Below, one piece after another: positions 8,788-16,981 of a stretch of 64,000 nucleotides of DNA. The stretch covers positions 558,001 to 622,000 of the forward strand of contig JBCDCY010000001.1 of the NCBI GenBank assembly GCA_039180875.1. Reading direction: 5' to 3'. The notes beneath the pieces are model-generated. The model had not been told where the DNA came from. It ran no database searches and was given only the letters and a program-made list of their open reading frames with translations. Made by a program: the position numbers and the translations under genes. The DNA comes from JBCDCY01 sp039180875. Its GTDB lineage: Bacteria > Pseudomonadota > Alphaproteobacteria > Rhodobacterales > Rhodobacteraceae. How positions within the stretch are numbered: position 1 is the first letter of the stretch; each line of letters begins with the position of its first letter.

Positions 8788-9411
8788 GTGGCGCGACGAT
8801 TGCAGCGCGGGCCCTTGGTGATCGCCACCCACAATCCCGGAAAGCTGACGGAGATCGCGGCACTGCTCGCCCCCTTCGGCATCGCCGCGACCGGCGCGGC
8901 CGAGCACGATTTGCCGGTGCCCGAGGAGACGGAGGAGAGCTTTGCCGGCAATGCCCGGATCAAGGCCCACGCCGCCGCCCGGGGCACCGGTCTGCCGGCG
9001 CTGGCCGATGACAGCGGGCTGGAGGTCGCAGCCCTCGACGGCGCGCCGGGCGTACACACGGCCGATTGGGCGGAGACGGGAAACGGGCGCGACTTCACCA
9101 TGGCGATGGAGCGGCTTTGGCGGACGCTTGAGGCGCAGAACGCACCCGAACCGCGGGAGGCTGCGTTCATTGCGACGCTGTGCCTCGCCTGGCCCGACGG
9201 CCATGACGAGGTGTTCGAGGGCCGGGTGGCCGGGCGCGTCATCTGGCCGATGCGAGGCGATCGCGGCTTCGGCTTCGATCCGGTCTTCGTTCCGGACGGC
9301 GAGAGCGAGACCTTCGGCGAGATGGCGCCCGAGCGAAAACACGGCATGAGCCACCGGGCCCGGGCCTTCGAAAAGCTCGTCGCCGCCTGTATGGAGGATG
9401 CCGATGGCTGA
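8788..9411 (+). CDS. rdgB: XTP/dITP pyrophosphatase (RdgB/HAM1)
   Basis: House-cleaning nucleotide pyrophosphatase that hydrolyses dITP, dXTP and dHAPTP so that damaged purines are not built into DNA. The 207 residues carry the family signature THNPGKLTEI, the metal-binding region PALADDSGLEVAALDGAPGVHTA and the C-terminal GFGFDPVFVPDG and MSHRARAF. It uses a GTG start two bases after the rph stop, so the two genes are translationally coupled. Its 3' end overlaps the RidA gene by eight bases. Confidence 0.96.
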   Translation: MARRLQRGPLVIATHNPGKLTEIAALLAPFGIAATGAAEHDLPVPEETEESFAGNARIKAHAAARGTGLPALADDSGLEVAALDGAPGVHTADWAETGNGRDFTMAMERLWRTLEAQNAPEPREAAFIATLCLAWPDGHDEVFEGRVAGRVIWPMRGDRGFGFDPVFVPDGESETFGEMAPERKHGMSHRARAFEKLVAACMEDADG

Positions 9412-9787
9412 GCGGCGTTTGATCGAGACCGGATCGCCCTTCGAGGCGAACTATGCCTATTCCCGCGCCATGGTGCGCGGCGACTGGTGCTTCATCGCCG
9501 GGGTGACGGGCTATGACTATGCCACCATGACACTGCCCGACGACGTGGCGGCCCAGGCGGAGAACTGTTTCACGACGATCGCCAGCGTGCTGGCCGAGGC
9601 GGGCTTTGCCATGGAGGACATCGTCCGCGTCCAGCACACCATGGTCGATCGCGCCGATCTGGAGGCGGTGGCGCCGGCCTTCCGCCGGGCGCTGGGCGAG
9701 ATCCGGCCACCTGCCACCCTGGTGATCGCCGGCCTGGTGCAGCCCGAGATGCGGATCGAGATCGAGGTCACGGCGTTTCGCGGATGA
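9404..9787 (+). CDS. RidA (YjgF/YER057c) family protein
   Basis: Small Rid-family protein of 127 residues. Members deaminate reactive enamine/imine intermediates or have related metabolic roles. The fold-defining segments are present, including FIAGVTGYDY, a region matching the trimer interface, and the C-terminal PPATLVIAGLVQPEMRIEIEVTA. The glutamate of the canonical RidA active site is found in the closing EIEVTA strand. The second of two close ATGs (9404) was chosen because GGAGG lies six bases upstream. It overlaps rdgB before it and hemW after it (ATGA), so it belongs to one transcript. It is not clearly RidA proper, so no symbol is given. Confidence 0.85.
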   Translation: MAERRLIETGSPFEANYAYSRAMVRGDWCFIAGVTGYDYATMTLPDDVAAQAENCFTTIASVLAEAGFAMEDIVRVQHTMVDRADLEAVAPAFRRALGEIRPPATLVIAGLVQPEMRIEIEVTAFRG

Positions 9788-10953
9788 AGCAGGACCGCAC
9801 CTCCCGCGCGGCTGAGGCCTTCGGGGTCTATGTCCATTGGCCGTTCTGCGCCGCGAAATGCCCCTATTGCGACTTCAACTCCCATGTGGCGCGGAGCCAG
9901 GACGAGGATCGCTGGCGCCAGGCCTTCGTCCGCGCCATTGCCCGGGCCGGGGCGGACCTGCCGGACGGGCGGGTCGAGAGCATTTTCTTCGGTGGCGGCA
10001 CGCCGAGCCTGATGCCGGCGGAGACGGTGGCGGCCATCCTGGATGCGATTGCGGCGGAGTGGGCCGTGGCGGCCGATGTCGAGGTGACGCTCGAGGCCAA
10101 TCCGACCTCCGTCGAGGCGGAGCGTTTTGCCGGCTTTCGGGCGGCGGGGGTCAATCGCCTCTCCCTCGGGGTGCAGGCGCTCGACGACCGGGCGTTGCAC
10201 CGGCTCGGCCGGCTGCATGACGCGGCCGAGGCGCGGCGGGCCTTGGAGATCGCCAAGGCGCATTTCGAGCGGGTGAGTTTCGATCTGATCTATGCCCGGC
10301 AGGACCAGAATGTGGCCGACTGGCGGGCGGAACTGGCCGAGGCGCTGGCGCTGGCGGACGGCCACCTCTCCCTCTACCAGCTAACGATCGAGCCTGGCAC
10401 GGCGTTCGGGATGCGCCATGCAGCAGGGCGGCTCTCCGGCCTGCCATGCGACGATCTGGGGGCAGATCTGTTCGCGCTCACCCAGGAGATGTGCGCGGCG
10501 GCGGGTCTGCCGGCCTACGAGATCTCCAACCACGCGCGCCCGGGGATGGAGAGCCGGCACAATCTCAACTATTGGCGGGGTGGCGGCTATCTCGGCATCG
10601 GGCCGGGGGCCCATGGGCGGGTGCCGGATGGGCCCGGCGGCCGATTGGCCACTAGCGAGATCGCGGCGCCGGACGGTTGGCTTGTGGCGGTGGAGGCCTG
10701 CGGCACGGGCCGCAAGGCAGCGATCGCGCTCACGCCGGGGGAGCGGGCGGAAGAGTATGCGATGATGGCGCTGCGCACGGTCGAGGGCATGAATCTCGAG
10801 CGCCACTGCAGCTTCGCCGGGCGGCCCCTGCCGGGGGAGCGGATGACGGCGCTGATCGAAGCGGGCCTTCTGAGACAGACGGAGGGACGGGTGTCCCTGA
10901 CGGCGGCCGGGCAGCCGTTGCTCAACGCGGTGTTGCGAGAGCTGTTGGTCTAG
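9784..10953 (+). CDS. hemW: Radical SAM heme chaperone HemW
   Basis: Radical-SAM-fold protein thought to deliver heme to target proteins, formerly confused with HemN. The 389 residues start with the iron-sulfur motif CAAKCPYCDFNSH (about 22-34), followed by the SAM-binding FFGGGTPSLM and the HemW C-terminal domain. The length and CxxxCxxC spacing fit HemW; the N-terminal extension of the genuine oxygen-independent coproporphyrinogen oxidase is absent. It overlaps the RidA gene by four bases and ends the rph-rdgB-ridA-hemW operon. Confidence 0.93.
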   Translation: MKQDRTSRAAEAFGVYVHWPFCAAKCPYCDFNSHVARSQDEDRWRQAFVRAIARAGADLPDGRVESIFFGGGTPSLMPAETVAAILDAIAAEWAVAADVEVTLEANPTSVEAERFAGFRAAGVNRLSLGVQALDDRALHRLGRLHDAAEARRALEIAKAHFERVSFDLIYARQDQNVADWRAELAEALALADGHLSLYQLTIEPGTAFGMRHAAGRLSGLPCDDLGADLFALTQEMCAAAGLPAYEISNHARPGMESRHNLNYWRGGGYLGIGPGAHGRVPDGPGGRLATSEIAAPDGWLVAVEACGTGRKAAIALTPGERAEEYAMMALRTVEGMNLERHCSFAGRPLPGERMTALIEAGLLRQTEGRVSLTAAGQPLLNAVLRELLV

Positions 10954-11063
10954 GCTTCGCGCGACTGGTCGATGTGATGCTCAGAGCGGAAGGGTCGACG
11001 GTAAACGCCGTCCCCCTCCCTCGGTGGTTTCAGTCGCGTCCATTTGGTCCTACGACGGTTGCT

Positions 11064-11423
11064 ATGCGCGTGTTCTGGATCGCCCTCGGGTGTCTTGCAG
11101 TCGGCCTCGGCGCTGTCGGCACCGTGCTCCCGTTACTGCCGACCGTGCCCTTCATGCTGCTGGCGGCCTTCTGCTTCGCCCGGTCCTCGCCACGGCTTCA
11201 CGCCTGGCTGACCGAGCACCCGACATTCGGCGGCCCGATCGCCGATTGGCGGGCCCATGGTGCGATCCGGCGGCCGGTGAAGCGGCTGGCATTGGCGACG
11301 ATCGCAGCGGCGTTCGGGGTCTCGCTGATCGTCGGGGCGTCGACGACGGTCCTCGTGACTCAGGCTGTCGTGCTATCGGCGGTGATCGTTTTCATTTTCA
11401 CCCGACCCGATGGGCCGGAATGA
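11064..11423 (+). CDS. DUF454 (YbaN family) inner-membrane protein
   Basis: Small membrane protein of 119 residues with three or four hydrophobic segments. The family hallmark is visible: GxxLPLLPTVPFMLLAAFCFARSSPR in the first third, followed by HPTFGGPIADWRAHGAI. YbaN-type proteins have no established biochemical function. The ATG at 11064 starts exactly at the family's usual first membrane helix (MRVFWIALGCLAVGLGAVGT). It follows hemW after 110 bases and converges on parB across a short AT-rich gap (11424-11477) that holds no clear terminator. Confidence 0.85.
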   Translation: MRVFWIALGCLAVGLGAVGTVLPLLPTVPFMLLAAFCFARSSPRLHAWLTEHPTFGGPIADWRAHGAIRRPVKRLALATIAAAFGVSLIVGASTTVLVTQAVVLSAVIVFIFTRPDGPE

Positions 11424-11477
11424 CCAGGAAAATAAATTGAATCATATATTTAGGAGAAGTGCGGGTCGCTTCAAACC

Positions 11478-12356
11478 TCAGCGTGAGAGCAGTTGGCAGA
11501 GGCCGTCGAGCTCGTCGAGGGACCGGTAGCGGATGCTGAGGGTGCCGCCACCGCTGTCCGGGCGATGGTCGATGGCGACGGGCAGATGGAGATGGGCGGT
11601 GAGGTCGGCCTCCAGCACCCGGGTGTCGGCATCTTTCTCCGACCCGCCGGGTTTCGGCATGTGGGTCGGTCTGTTGCCGCCGTCGCGCTTGGCGAGCGCC
11701 TCCGTCTGGCGGACGGAAAGGCCCCTCTGCACCACTTGGCGAGCCAGGGCTTCGGGATCGCTGGCGGTGACGAGGGCGCGGGCATGGCCGGCAGTCAGGC
11801 GGCCCTCGCGGACCTGGTCGAGCACCGTCTCCGGCAGGGTGAGCAGGCGGAGCAGGTTGGCGATATGGCTGCGGCTTTTGCCGAGGGCGGTGGCCAGGCG
11901 GTCCTGGGTGTGGCCAAAGCGTTCCTTCAGTTGCTGGTAACCCTGGGCCTCCTCGATCGGGTTGAGATCGGCGCGCTGGATGTTCTCGACGATGGCGATC
12001 TCCAGGACCGCCTCGTCATCCAGATCTCGCACGATGACCGGGACGTCGTGCATCTGCGCGCGCTGGGCGGCGCGCCAGCGGCGCTCTCCTGCGACGATCT
12101 GGTAGTCGCCGGCGGTGCCGGGATCGGGCCGGACGATCAGGGGTTGGACGATGCCCTTTTCGCGGATCGAGCGCGCCAGATCCTCCAGCGCATCCTCGGC
12201 GAAATGCCGGCGGGGCTGATCTGGATTGGGATGCAGCCGGGTGATGGGGACGGTGCGATCGGCGCTTGAGGCAGGGCTTTCCGCCGCCGGCGCGGCCTCC
12301 GGGATCAGGGCGGAGAGGCCGCGGCCGAGGCCGCGTTTCGGGGGACGGGCGGTCAT
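11478..12356 (-). CDS. parB: Chromosome partitioning protein ParB
   Basis: CTP-dependent DNA clamp that loads at parS and spreads to form the segregation complex. The 292 residues open with the alphaproteobacterial KRGLGRGLSALI segment and contain the CTP-binding ParB/Srx domain with the GERRWRAA motif (about 95-105), the helix-turn-helix near GKSRSHIANLLRLL and a C-terminal dimerisation domain. The ATG at 12356 was chosen to match that N-terminus and lies 16 bases after the parA stop. Two perfect parS sites lie 1.4 and 3.3 kb upstream. Confidence 0.97.
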   Translation of the reverse strand: MTARPPKRGLGRGLSALIPEAAPAAESPASSADRTVPITRLHPNPDQPRRHFAEDALEDLARSIREKGIVQPLIVRPDPGTAGDYQIVAGERRWRAAQRAQMHDVPVIVRDLDDEAVLEIAIVENIQRADLNPIEEAQGYQQLKERFGHTQDRLATALGKSRSHIANLLRLLTLPETVLDQVREGRLTAGHARALVTASDPEALARQVVQRGLSVRQTEALAKRDGGNRPTHMPKPGGSEKDADTRVLEADLTAHLHLPVAIDHRPDSGGGTLSIRYRSLDELDGLCQLLSR

Positions 12357-12372
12357 GGAAACCCCTTCTCGG

Positions 12373-13176
12373 TCAAGCGGCGATGACGTCGTTGCGGCGG
12401 CGGAGGAGCTCGGCCGCGAGCTTCTGATAGGCGACGGATCCAGCGCTGGTATGGTCATAGAGCAGCGCCGGCATGGCGTGGGACGGCGCTTCCGACAAGC
12501 GGACATTGCGCGGGATGATCGTCTCGAACACCAGATCGCCGAGGTTCTTCCGCGCATCGGCAGCGACCTGGGCCGACAGGTTGTTGCGCCGATCGTACAT
12601 GGTGAGCACGACGCTATCGAGCCGCAGCGCCGGGTTGAGTGATTGCTGCACCTGCGCGACGGTGTTGTGCAGCTGGGTCAATCCCTCGAGCGCGTAGAAC
12701 TCGCACTGCAAGGGCACCATGACGGACCGAGCGGCCACCAAAGCGTTTAGAGTCAAGAGGTTAAGAGATGGGGGGCAGTCGATCAGGACATAGTCGTAGC
12801 TGTCGATCACACTGCTTTGCATCGCCTGACGGAGGCGGATCGCGCGGGACCGGTCGCGGCCGAGCTCCATGTCGATCGAGCTGAGATCGATGGTCGCCGG
12901 GACCAGATCGAGGCCGGGCACCGAGGTCGCAACGATTGCCTGGGTGAGGGGGGCGCCGTCTATCAGGACGTCATAGTTTGTGACCTTCCGATCCCTCGGA
13001 TCGATCCCAAAACCGGTGGATGCGTTGCCTTGGGGGTCGATGTCGAGCAGGAGGATCCGACGACCGACGGCCGCGAGGGCTGTGCCGAGGTTGATCGCCG
13101 TCGTGGTCTTGCCCACACCGCCCTTCTGATTGGCCACGGCGATGATATGGGCGCTGGCCTCATCCCGGTCGGACAC
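12373..13176 (-). CDS. parA: Chromosome partitioning ATPase ParA
   Basis: Nucleoid-bound ATPase that moves ParB-parS complexes. The 267 residues carry the deviant Walker A KGGVGKTT (18-25) with both lysines, switch I region DIDPQGNASTG (44-54) and the Walker B YDYVLIDCPPSL. It overlaps rsmG by 17 bases and is followed by parB, the canonical chromosomal par order. The basic C-terminal residues needed for non-specific DNA binding (AAELLRRR) are present. Confidence 0.98.
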   Translation of the reverse strand: MSDRDEASAHIIAVANQKGGVGKTTTAINLGTALAAVGRRILLLDIDPQGNASTGFGIDPRDRKVTNYDVLIDGAPLTQAIVATSVPGLDLVPATIDLSSIDMELGRDRSRAIRLRQAMQSSVIDSYDYVLIDCPPSLNLLTLNALVAARSVMVPLQCEFYALEGLTQLHNTVAQVQQSLNPALRLDSVVLTMYDRRNNLSAQVAADARKNLGDLVFETIIPRNVRLSEAPSHAMPALLYDHTSAGSVAYQKLAAELLRRRNDVIAA

Positions 13177-13795
13177 GTGCGATCCCCGATATCGATAAGA
13201 TGACCCCCTCGGCGTTGAACCGGTTCGGCAGGGCCTCGGCGCGACTATGCCAATCCCGGGCTGCGTCGGTCAATTCGGATTGGTACTGCGCGCCTTTGTG
13301 GAGCAGGCATCGGCCATCGACCGCAAGATGCGGTGCGGCATGGGCGAGGAGGCGCCGGAGTGGTGCGAAGGCCCGGGCGGAGACAATGTCGGCATTTTGG
13401 GGGGGCGCCGCCTCGACCCTTTGGGAGACGACCGCGACCGAGAGCGCCGCCGTGCGGACCACTTCGCGGAGGAAGGCGGCCTTTCGCTGATCGCTTTCAA
13501 CCAACGTGATGCGCAGGTCCTCGGCATGCTCCGCCGCAATCGCGGCGATCACTAGGCCCGGGAAACCGGCACCGGATCCGAGATCGAGCCAACTGCCATG
13601 GGAAGGCGCAAACGGCCAAAGCGCTGCGCTGTCAGCGAAGTGGCGGGACCAGATGTCGGCGACACTGTGCCTGGAGACTAGGTTGATCCGCTTCGTCCAG
13701 GCGAGGAGCAGGTCGTGGTGGATCTGCCACCGCTCCGCTGTTTCACGTGAAACACCGAGGGCGGCGGCCAGCTCCGCCCCGCTTCGAGGAATCAT
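13160..13795 (-). CDS. rsmG: 16S rRNA (guanine-527-N7) methyltransferase RsmG
   Basis: SAM-dependent methyltransferase that modifies G527 of 16S rRNA; its loss gives low-level streptomycin resistance in other bacteria. The 211 residues include the SAM-binding motif WLDLGSGAGFPGLVIA and the downstream ESDQRKAAFLREV. It overlaps mnmG by four bases and parA by 17. A perfect parS palindrome lies inside the 5' part of the gene, where it encodes VSRET, so coding and segregation functions share these bases. Confidence 0.96.
   Translation of the reverse strand: MIPRSGAELAAALGVSRETAERWQIHHDLLLAWTKRINLVSRHSVADIWSRHFADSAALWPFAPSHGSWLDLGSGAGFPGLVIAAIAAEHAEDLRITLVESDQRKAAFLREVVRTAALSVAVVSQRVEAAPPQNADIVSARAFAPLRRLLAHAAPHLAVDGRCLLHKGAQYQSELTDAARDWHSRAEALPNRFNAEGVILSISGIARVRPG
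13739..13754. promoter_or_regulatory. parS: parS centromere site 1
   Basis: Perfect 16-bp palindrome TGTTTCACGTGAAACA, identical to the consensus ParB-binding site of many bacteria. It lies inside rsmG, about 1.4 kb upstream of parB and about 5.3 kb from the proposed origin. ParB should nucleate here. Confidence 0.95.
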
Positions 13796-15666
13796 GCGGA
13801 TCGGCGCAAATCGTGCTGGCGTACCCGCAAGAGCAGCAGGGTGAGGGCGGCAGGCGTCATCCCCTCGATCCGGCCCGCCTGTGCCAGGGTCTCAGGCCGG
13901 CTGCGGCTGAGCTTGTCGGCTAGTTCCATAGAGAGGCCCGGGATCGCCGTGTAGTCCAGGTCTGCCGGCAGAACCTCCGCCTCATCCCGACGCAGCGCGG
14001 CAAGGTCTGCATCCTGGCGGGCGATGAGCTCCGCATACCTAGCATCGGCAGTGATCTGCTCCGCTATAGCTGACGGAATATCGGCCAGCTCCGGCCAGAT
14101 TTCGGCGAGCCTGGCCAGGTCGATATCGGGATGGCTGAGAAGATCGCGGGCCGACCGTCGAACGCCATCCTGGGCAATGCGAATCCCCTGAACTGCCGCC
14201 TCTCGCGGCGTGATGTGCAAGCTGTCGACGACCGCCTCAGCCGCCCCCAACCGCTCCATCTTTGCCGCGAAAGCGTCCGCGCGCTCTTGAGAAACGCACT
14301 CCAGGGCGATCGCGAGCGGTGTCAGCCGCTGGTCGGCATTGTCTGCGCGCAGCGCCAGTCTGTGCTCGGCCCGTGACGTGAACATACGGTAGGGCTCGGT
14401 CACACCGCGGGTGACGAGATCATCGACCAGGACCCCGATGTAAGCCTGAGCCCGGTCGGGCACGAAGGGCTCGAGAGACATGGCCTCTGCCGCTGCGTTC
14501 AAACCGGCGACCAGGCCCTGGGCCGCGGCCTCCTCATATCCGGTCGTTCCATTGATCTGGCCGGCAAGATAGAGCCCCGACAGCGATTGCACCGCCAGGC
14601 GCCGACTGAGCGATCTTGGGTCCACATAGTCGTATTCGATCGCGTAGCCCGGCTGCAGGATCTCCGCTGCTTCGAGACCACGAATGGTGCGAACATAGGC
14701 CTCCTGCACCTCTGCCGGCAGAGATGTGGAGATGCCGTTCGGATAGACGGTGTCGTCACTCAAACCCTCCGGCTCGAGAAAAACCTGATGCGAGGTCTTC
14801 TCCGCGAAACGGACGACCTTGTCCTCGATCGACGGGCAATAACGCGGCCCGACACCCTCTATCGCGCCGCCGTACATCGACGAAAGGGAGAGGTTTTTCT
14901 GAATGATCTCATGGGTTTGACTATTTGTCGCCGTGATCCCACAGGAGATCTGTCGCGCCGTTGGACCCGTCGACAGGAAAGAGAACATCGACGGATCGGC
15001 GTCTCCCGGCTGCATTTCGACCGCCGACCAGTCGATCGACCGGCCCGATAGGCGCGGCGGGGTGCCTGTCTTCAACCGTCCGAGGGGCAGATCGAAGGCG
15101 TCGATCTGATCGGCCAGAGCGATCGCCGGTGCATCGCCCATACGACCACCCGCCCGACGCTCTCCACCGATATGGATGACGCCGCGGAGAAACGTTCCGG
15201 TCGTCAGCACCACCGCGCCCGCGGTGATCCGCGATTTATCGGTCAGTTCGACGCCGGTCACCTGATCGCCTCGGGTCGACAGCGCCGTCACTTCGCTCTC
15301 GATCACCCGAATCCGCGGCTCAGCGCGGAACGCATCCTGCATCGCAGCGCGGTAGAGCCGCCGATCCATCTGCGCGCGCGGACCTCGCACCGCCTGCCCC
15401 TTGCTGCGGTTGAGCAAGCGGAACTGGATCCCGGCCCGGTCAGAAACTCGGCCCATTACGCCGTCCAAGGCGTCGATCTCCCGGACGAGATGGCCTTTGC
15501 CGAGACCGCCAATGGCCGGATTGCACGACATTTCGCCCAACCGGTCAAAGCGATGCGTCACCAGGATGACGGAGGCGCCGCGTCGGGCGGCGGCGTGCGC
15601 CGCCTCGGCCCCCGCATGCCCGCCGCCGACAACGATGACATCAGCCTGTTGTTTCACGTGAAACAC
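13792..15666 (-). CDS. mnmG: tRNA uridine-34 5-carboxymethylaminomethyl modification enzyme MnmG (GidA)
   Basis: FAD-dependent partner of MnmE in wobble-uridine modification of tRNA. The 624 residues have the N-terminal dinucleotide fold GGGHAGAEAAHAAARRG, the MnmG signature CNPAIGGLGKGHLVREIDALDG and the helical C-terminal tail. The start is GTG at 15666, directly abutting the mnmE stop. Its first six codons (MFHVKQ) are written by a parS palindrome, so the N-terminus is constrained by the centromere. mnmE and mnmG adjacency fits the heterotetramer they form. Confidence 0.98.
   Translation of the reverse strand: MFHVKQQADVIVVGGGHAGAEAAHAAARRGASVILVTHRFDRLGEMSCNPAIGGLGKGHLVREIDALDGVMGRVSDRAGIQFRLLNRSKGQAVRGPRAQMDRRLYRAAMQDAFRAEPRIRVIESEVTALSTRGDQVTGVELTDKSRITAGAVVLTTGTFLRGVIHIGGERRAGGRMGDAPAIALADQIDAFDLPLGRLKTGTPPRLSGRSIDWSAVEMQPGDADPSMFSFLSTGPTARQISCGITATNSQTHEIIQKNLSLSSMYGGAIEGVGPRYCPSIEDKVVRFAEKTSHQVFLEPEGLSDDTVYPNGISTSLPAEVQEAYVRTIRGLEAAEILQPGYAIEYDYVDPRSLSRRLAVQSLSGLYLAGQINGTTGYEEAAAQGLVAGLNAAAEAMSLEPFVPDRAQAYIGVLVDDLVTRGVTEPYRMFTSRAEHRLALRADNADQRLTPLAIALECVSQERADAFAAKMERLGAAEAVVDSLHITPREAAVQGIRIAQDGVRRSARDLLSHPDIDLARLAEIWPELADIPSAIAEQITADARYAELIARQDADLAALRRDEAEVLPADLDYTAIPGLSMELADKLSRSRPETLAQAGRIEGMTPAALTLLLLRVRQHDLRRSA
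15650..15665. promoter_or_regulatory. parS: parS centromere site 2
   Basis: Second perfect copy of TGTTTCACGTGAAACA. It occupies the first codons of mnmG, one base inside the GTG start. It lies 1.9 kb from the first copy and about 3.5 kb from the proposed replication origin. Confidence 0.95.
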
Positions 15667-16968
15667 CTATTTTCCGAGGCAGAAGCGTCCGAAAATCTCG
15701 TCGAGGATATGCTCCACATCGGTGCGACCCACAAGGGCATCGAGCTGACGGAGCGCCCGGCGGATATCCTCAGCCACTATCTCGGGCCCCGCCTGCGACT
15801 TCAGGCGACCGAGTGCGGCCGCCAGAGCAACCTCTCCCGCGCGCAAAGCTGCGACATGGCGCTCCCGGATCGCGCCGCTCGCACCGGCCACACGCTCCGA
15901 TAAAACCGCAGCCACACGCGCCAGAAGATCCTTGACACCGTCACCGGTCAGACCAGAAACGGCCAGGCTCTCCAACCGATCGTCTCGCTGATCCGCCTTG
16001 GCGAACACGACCAGATCGTCCGGTCGGGGCCGCAGCGTCAACATCTCTAGATCCGAAGCGGTGTCTATCAGGAAAAGCCGCAGATCCGCGCCGTCAGCCC
16101 GGCGCACCGTCCGTTCGACCCCGATGCGTTCCACCGGATCGTCCGCTACCCGCAAACCAGCCGTGTCGAGCAAGATCACAGGCAAACCAGCAACGTCCAT
16201 GCGCACCTCAAGGACATCCCGGGTCGTGCCCGCGACGGCTGAGGTTATCGCGGCGTCCCGATCTGCCAAGTGATTGAGAAGCGTCGACTTTCCAACGTTC
16301 GGAGGGCCTATGATCGCCACCTCGAACCCCGCACGAATGCGCTCCGCCGCCTGGCCGCCTTTTACTTCGGCAGCGATCTCATCGCGCACGATCTCAAGCA
16401 GATGACAAACCTCTGGCGTCACATCCGTCGGTACCTCCTCATCGACGAAGTCAATCGTCACCTCGACGAGAGCCGCCGCACGGATCAGTGCCTCGCGCCA
16501 CTGCGCTGCTCGATCCGAGAGACCACCTTGCAGGACCGAGAGGGATTGCCGCCGCTGCGCCTCCGTCTCCGCATTGATAAGGTCGGCCAGGCCCTCCGCC
16601 TGTGTCAGGTCCATCCGCCCATGGCTCACGGCCCGTCTGGTAAACTCCCCCGGCTCAGCCAAACGCGCACCGAGATCATGCAGCCGCATCTCCAGAGCGC
16701 GCACCACTGCAGTCGATCCATGCACCTGGAATTCGACCACATCCTCGCCGGTATAGCTGGCCCCCGCCTCGAAGAAGAGCACGAGCCCTCGGTCGATCAG
16801 CGCCCCAGCCGCGTCCACCAATCGTCGCAGCGTCGCCATCCGCGGCGGCGCCATCCCGCCACACACCTTCGCTGCCGTGGACCAAGCTTCAGAGCCTGAT
16901 AGCCGAACCACCGCGACACCCGCTCGCCCCCTAGCCGTCGCTAGGGCGAAAATCGTGTCGCCAGCCAT
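15667..16968 (-). CDS. mnmE: tRNA modification GTPase MnmE (TrmE)
   Basis: GTPase that works with MnmG on wobble uridines. The 433 residues comprise an N-terminal formyl-THF-binding domain (opening DTIFALATARGRAGVAVVRLSG), a helical domain interrupted by a G domain with P-loop GPPNVGKSTLLNHL, the G3 motif DTAGLR and a KAD-type G4 region (VVFAKADQ). The C-terminal tetrapeptide CLGK matches the CxGK catalytic end. The length is slightly short but complete. It lies 13 bases after the rho stop. Confidence 0.98.
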   Translation of the reverse strand: MAGDTIFALATARGRAGVAVVRLSGSEAWSTAAKVCGGMAPPRMATLRRLVDAAGALIDRGLVLFFEAGASYTGEDVVEFQVHGSTAVVRALEMRLHDLGARLAEPGEFTRRAVSHGRMDLTQAEGLADLINAETEAQRRQSLSVLQGGLSDRAAQWREALIRAAALVEVTIDFVDEEVPTDVTPEVCHLLEIVRDEIAAEVKGGQAAERIRAGFEVAIIGPPNVGKSTLLNHLADRDAAITSAVAGTTRDVLEVRMDVAGLPVILLDTAGLRVADDPVERIGVERTVRRADGADLRLFLIDTASDLEMLTLRPRPDDLVVFAKADQRDDRLESLAVSGLTGDGVKDLLARVAAVLSERVAGASGAIRERHVAALRAGEVALAAALGRLKSQAGPEIVAEDIRRALRQLDALVGRTDVEHILDEIFGRFCLGK

Positions 16969-16981
16969 TCAACACATCGCC

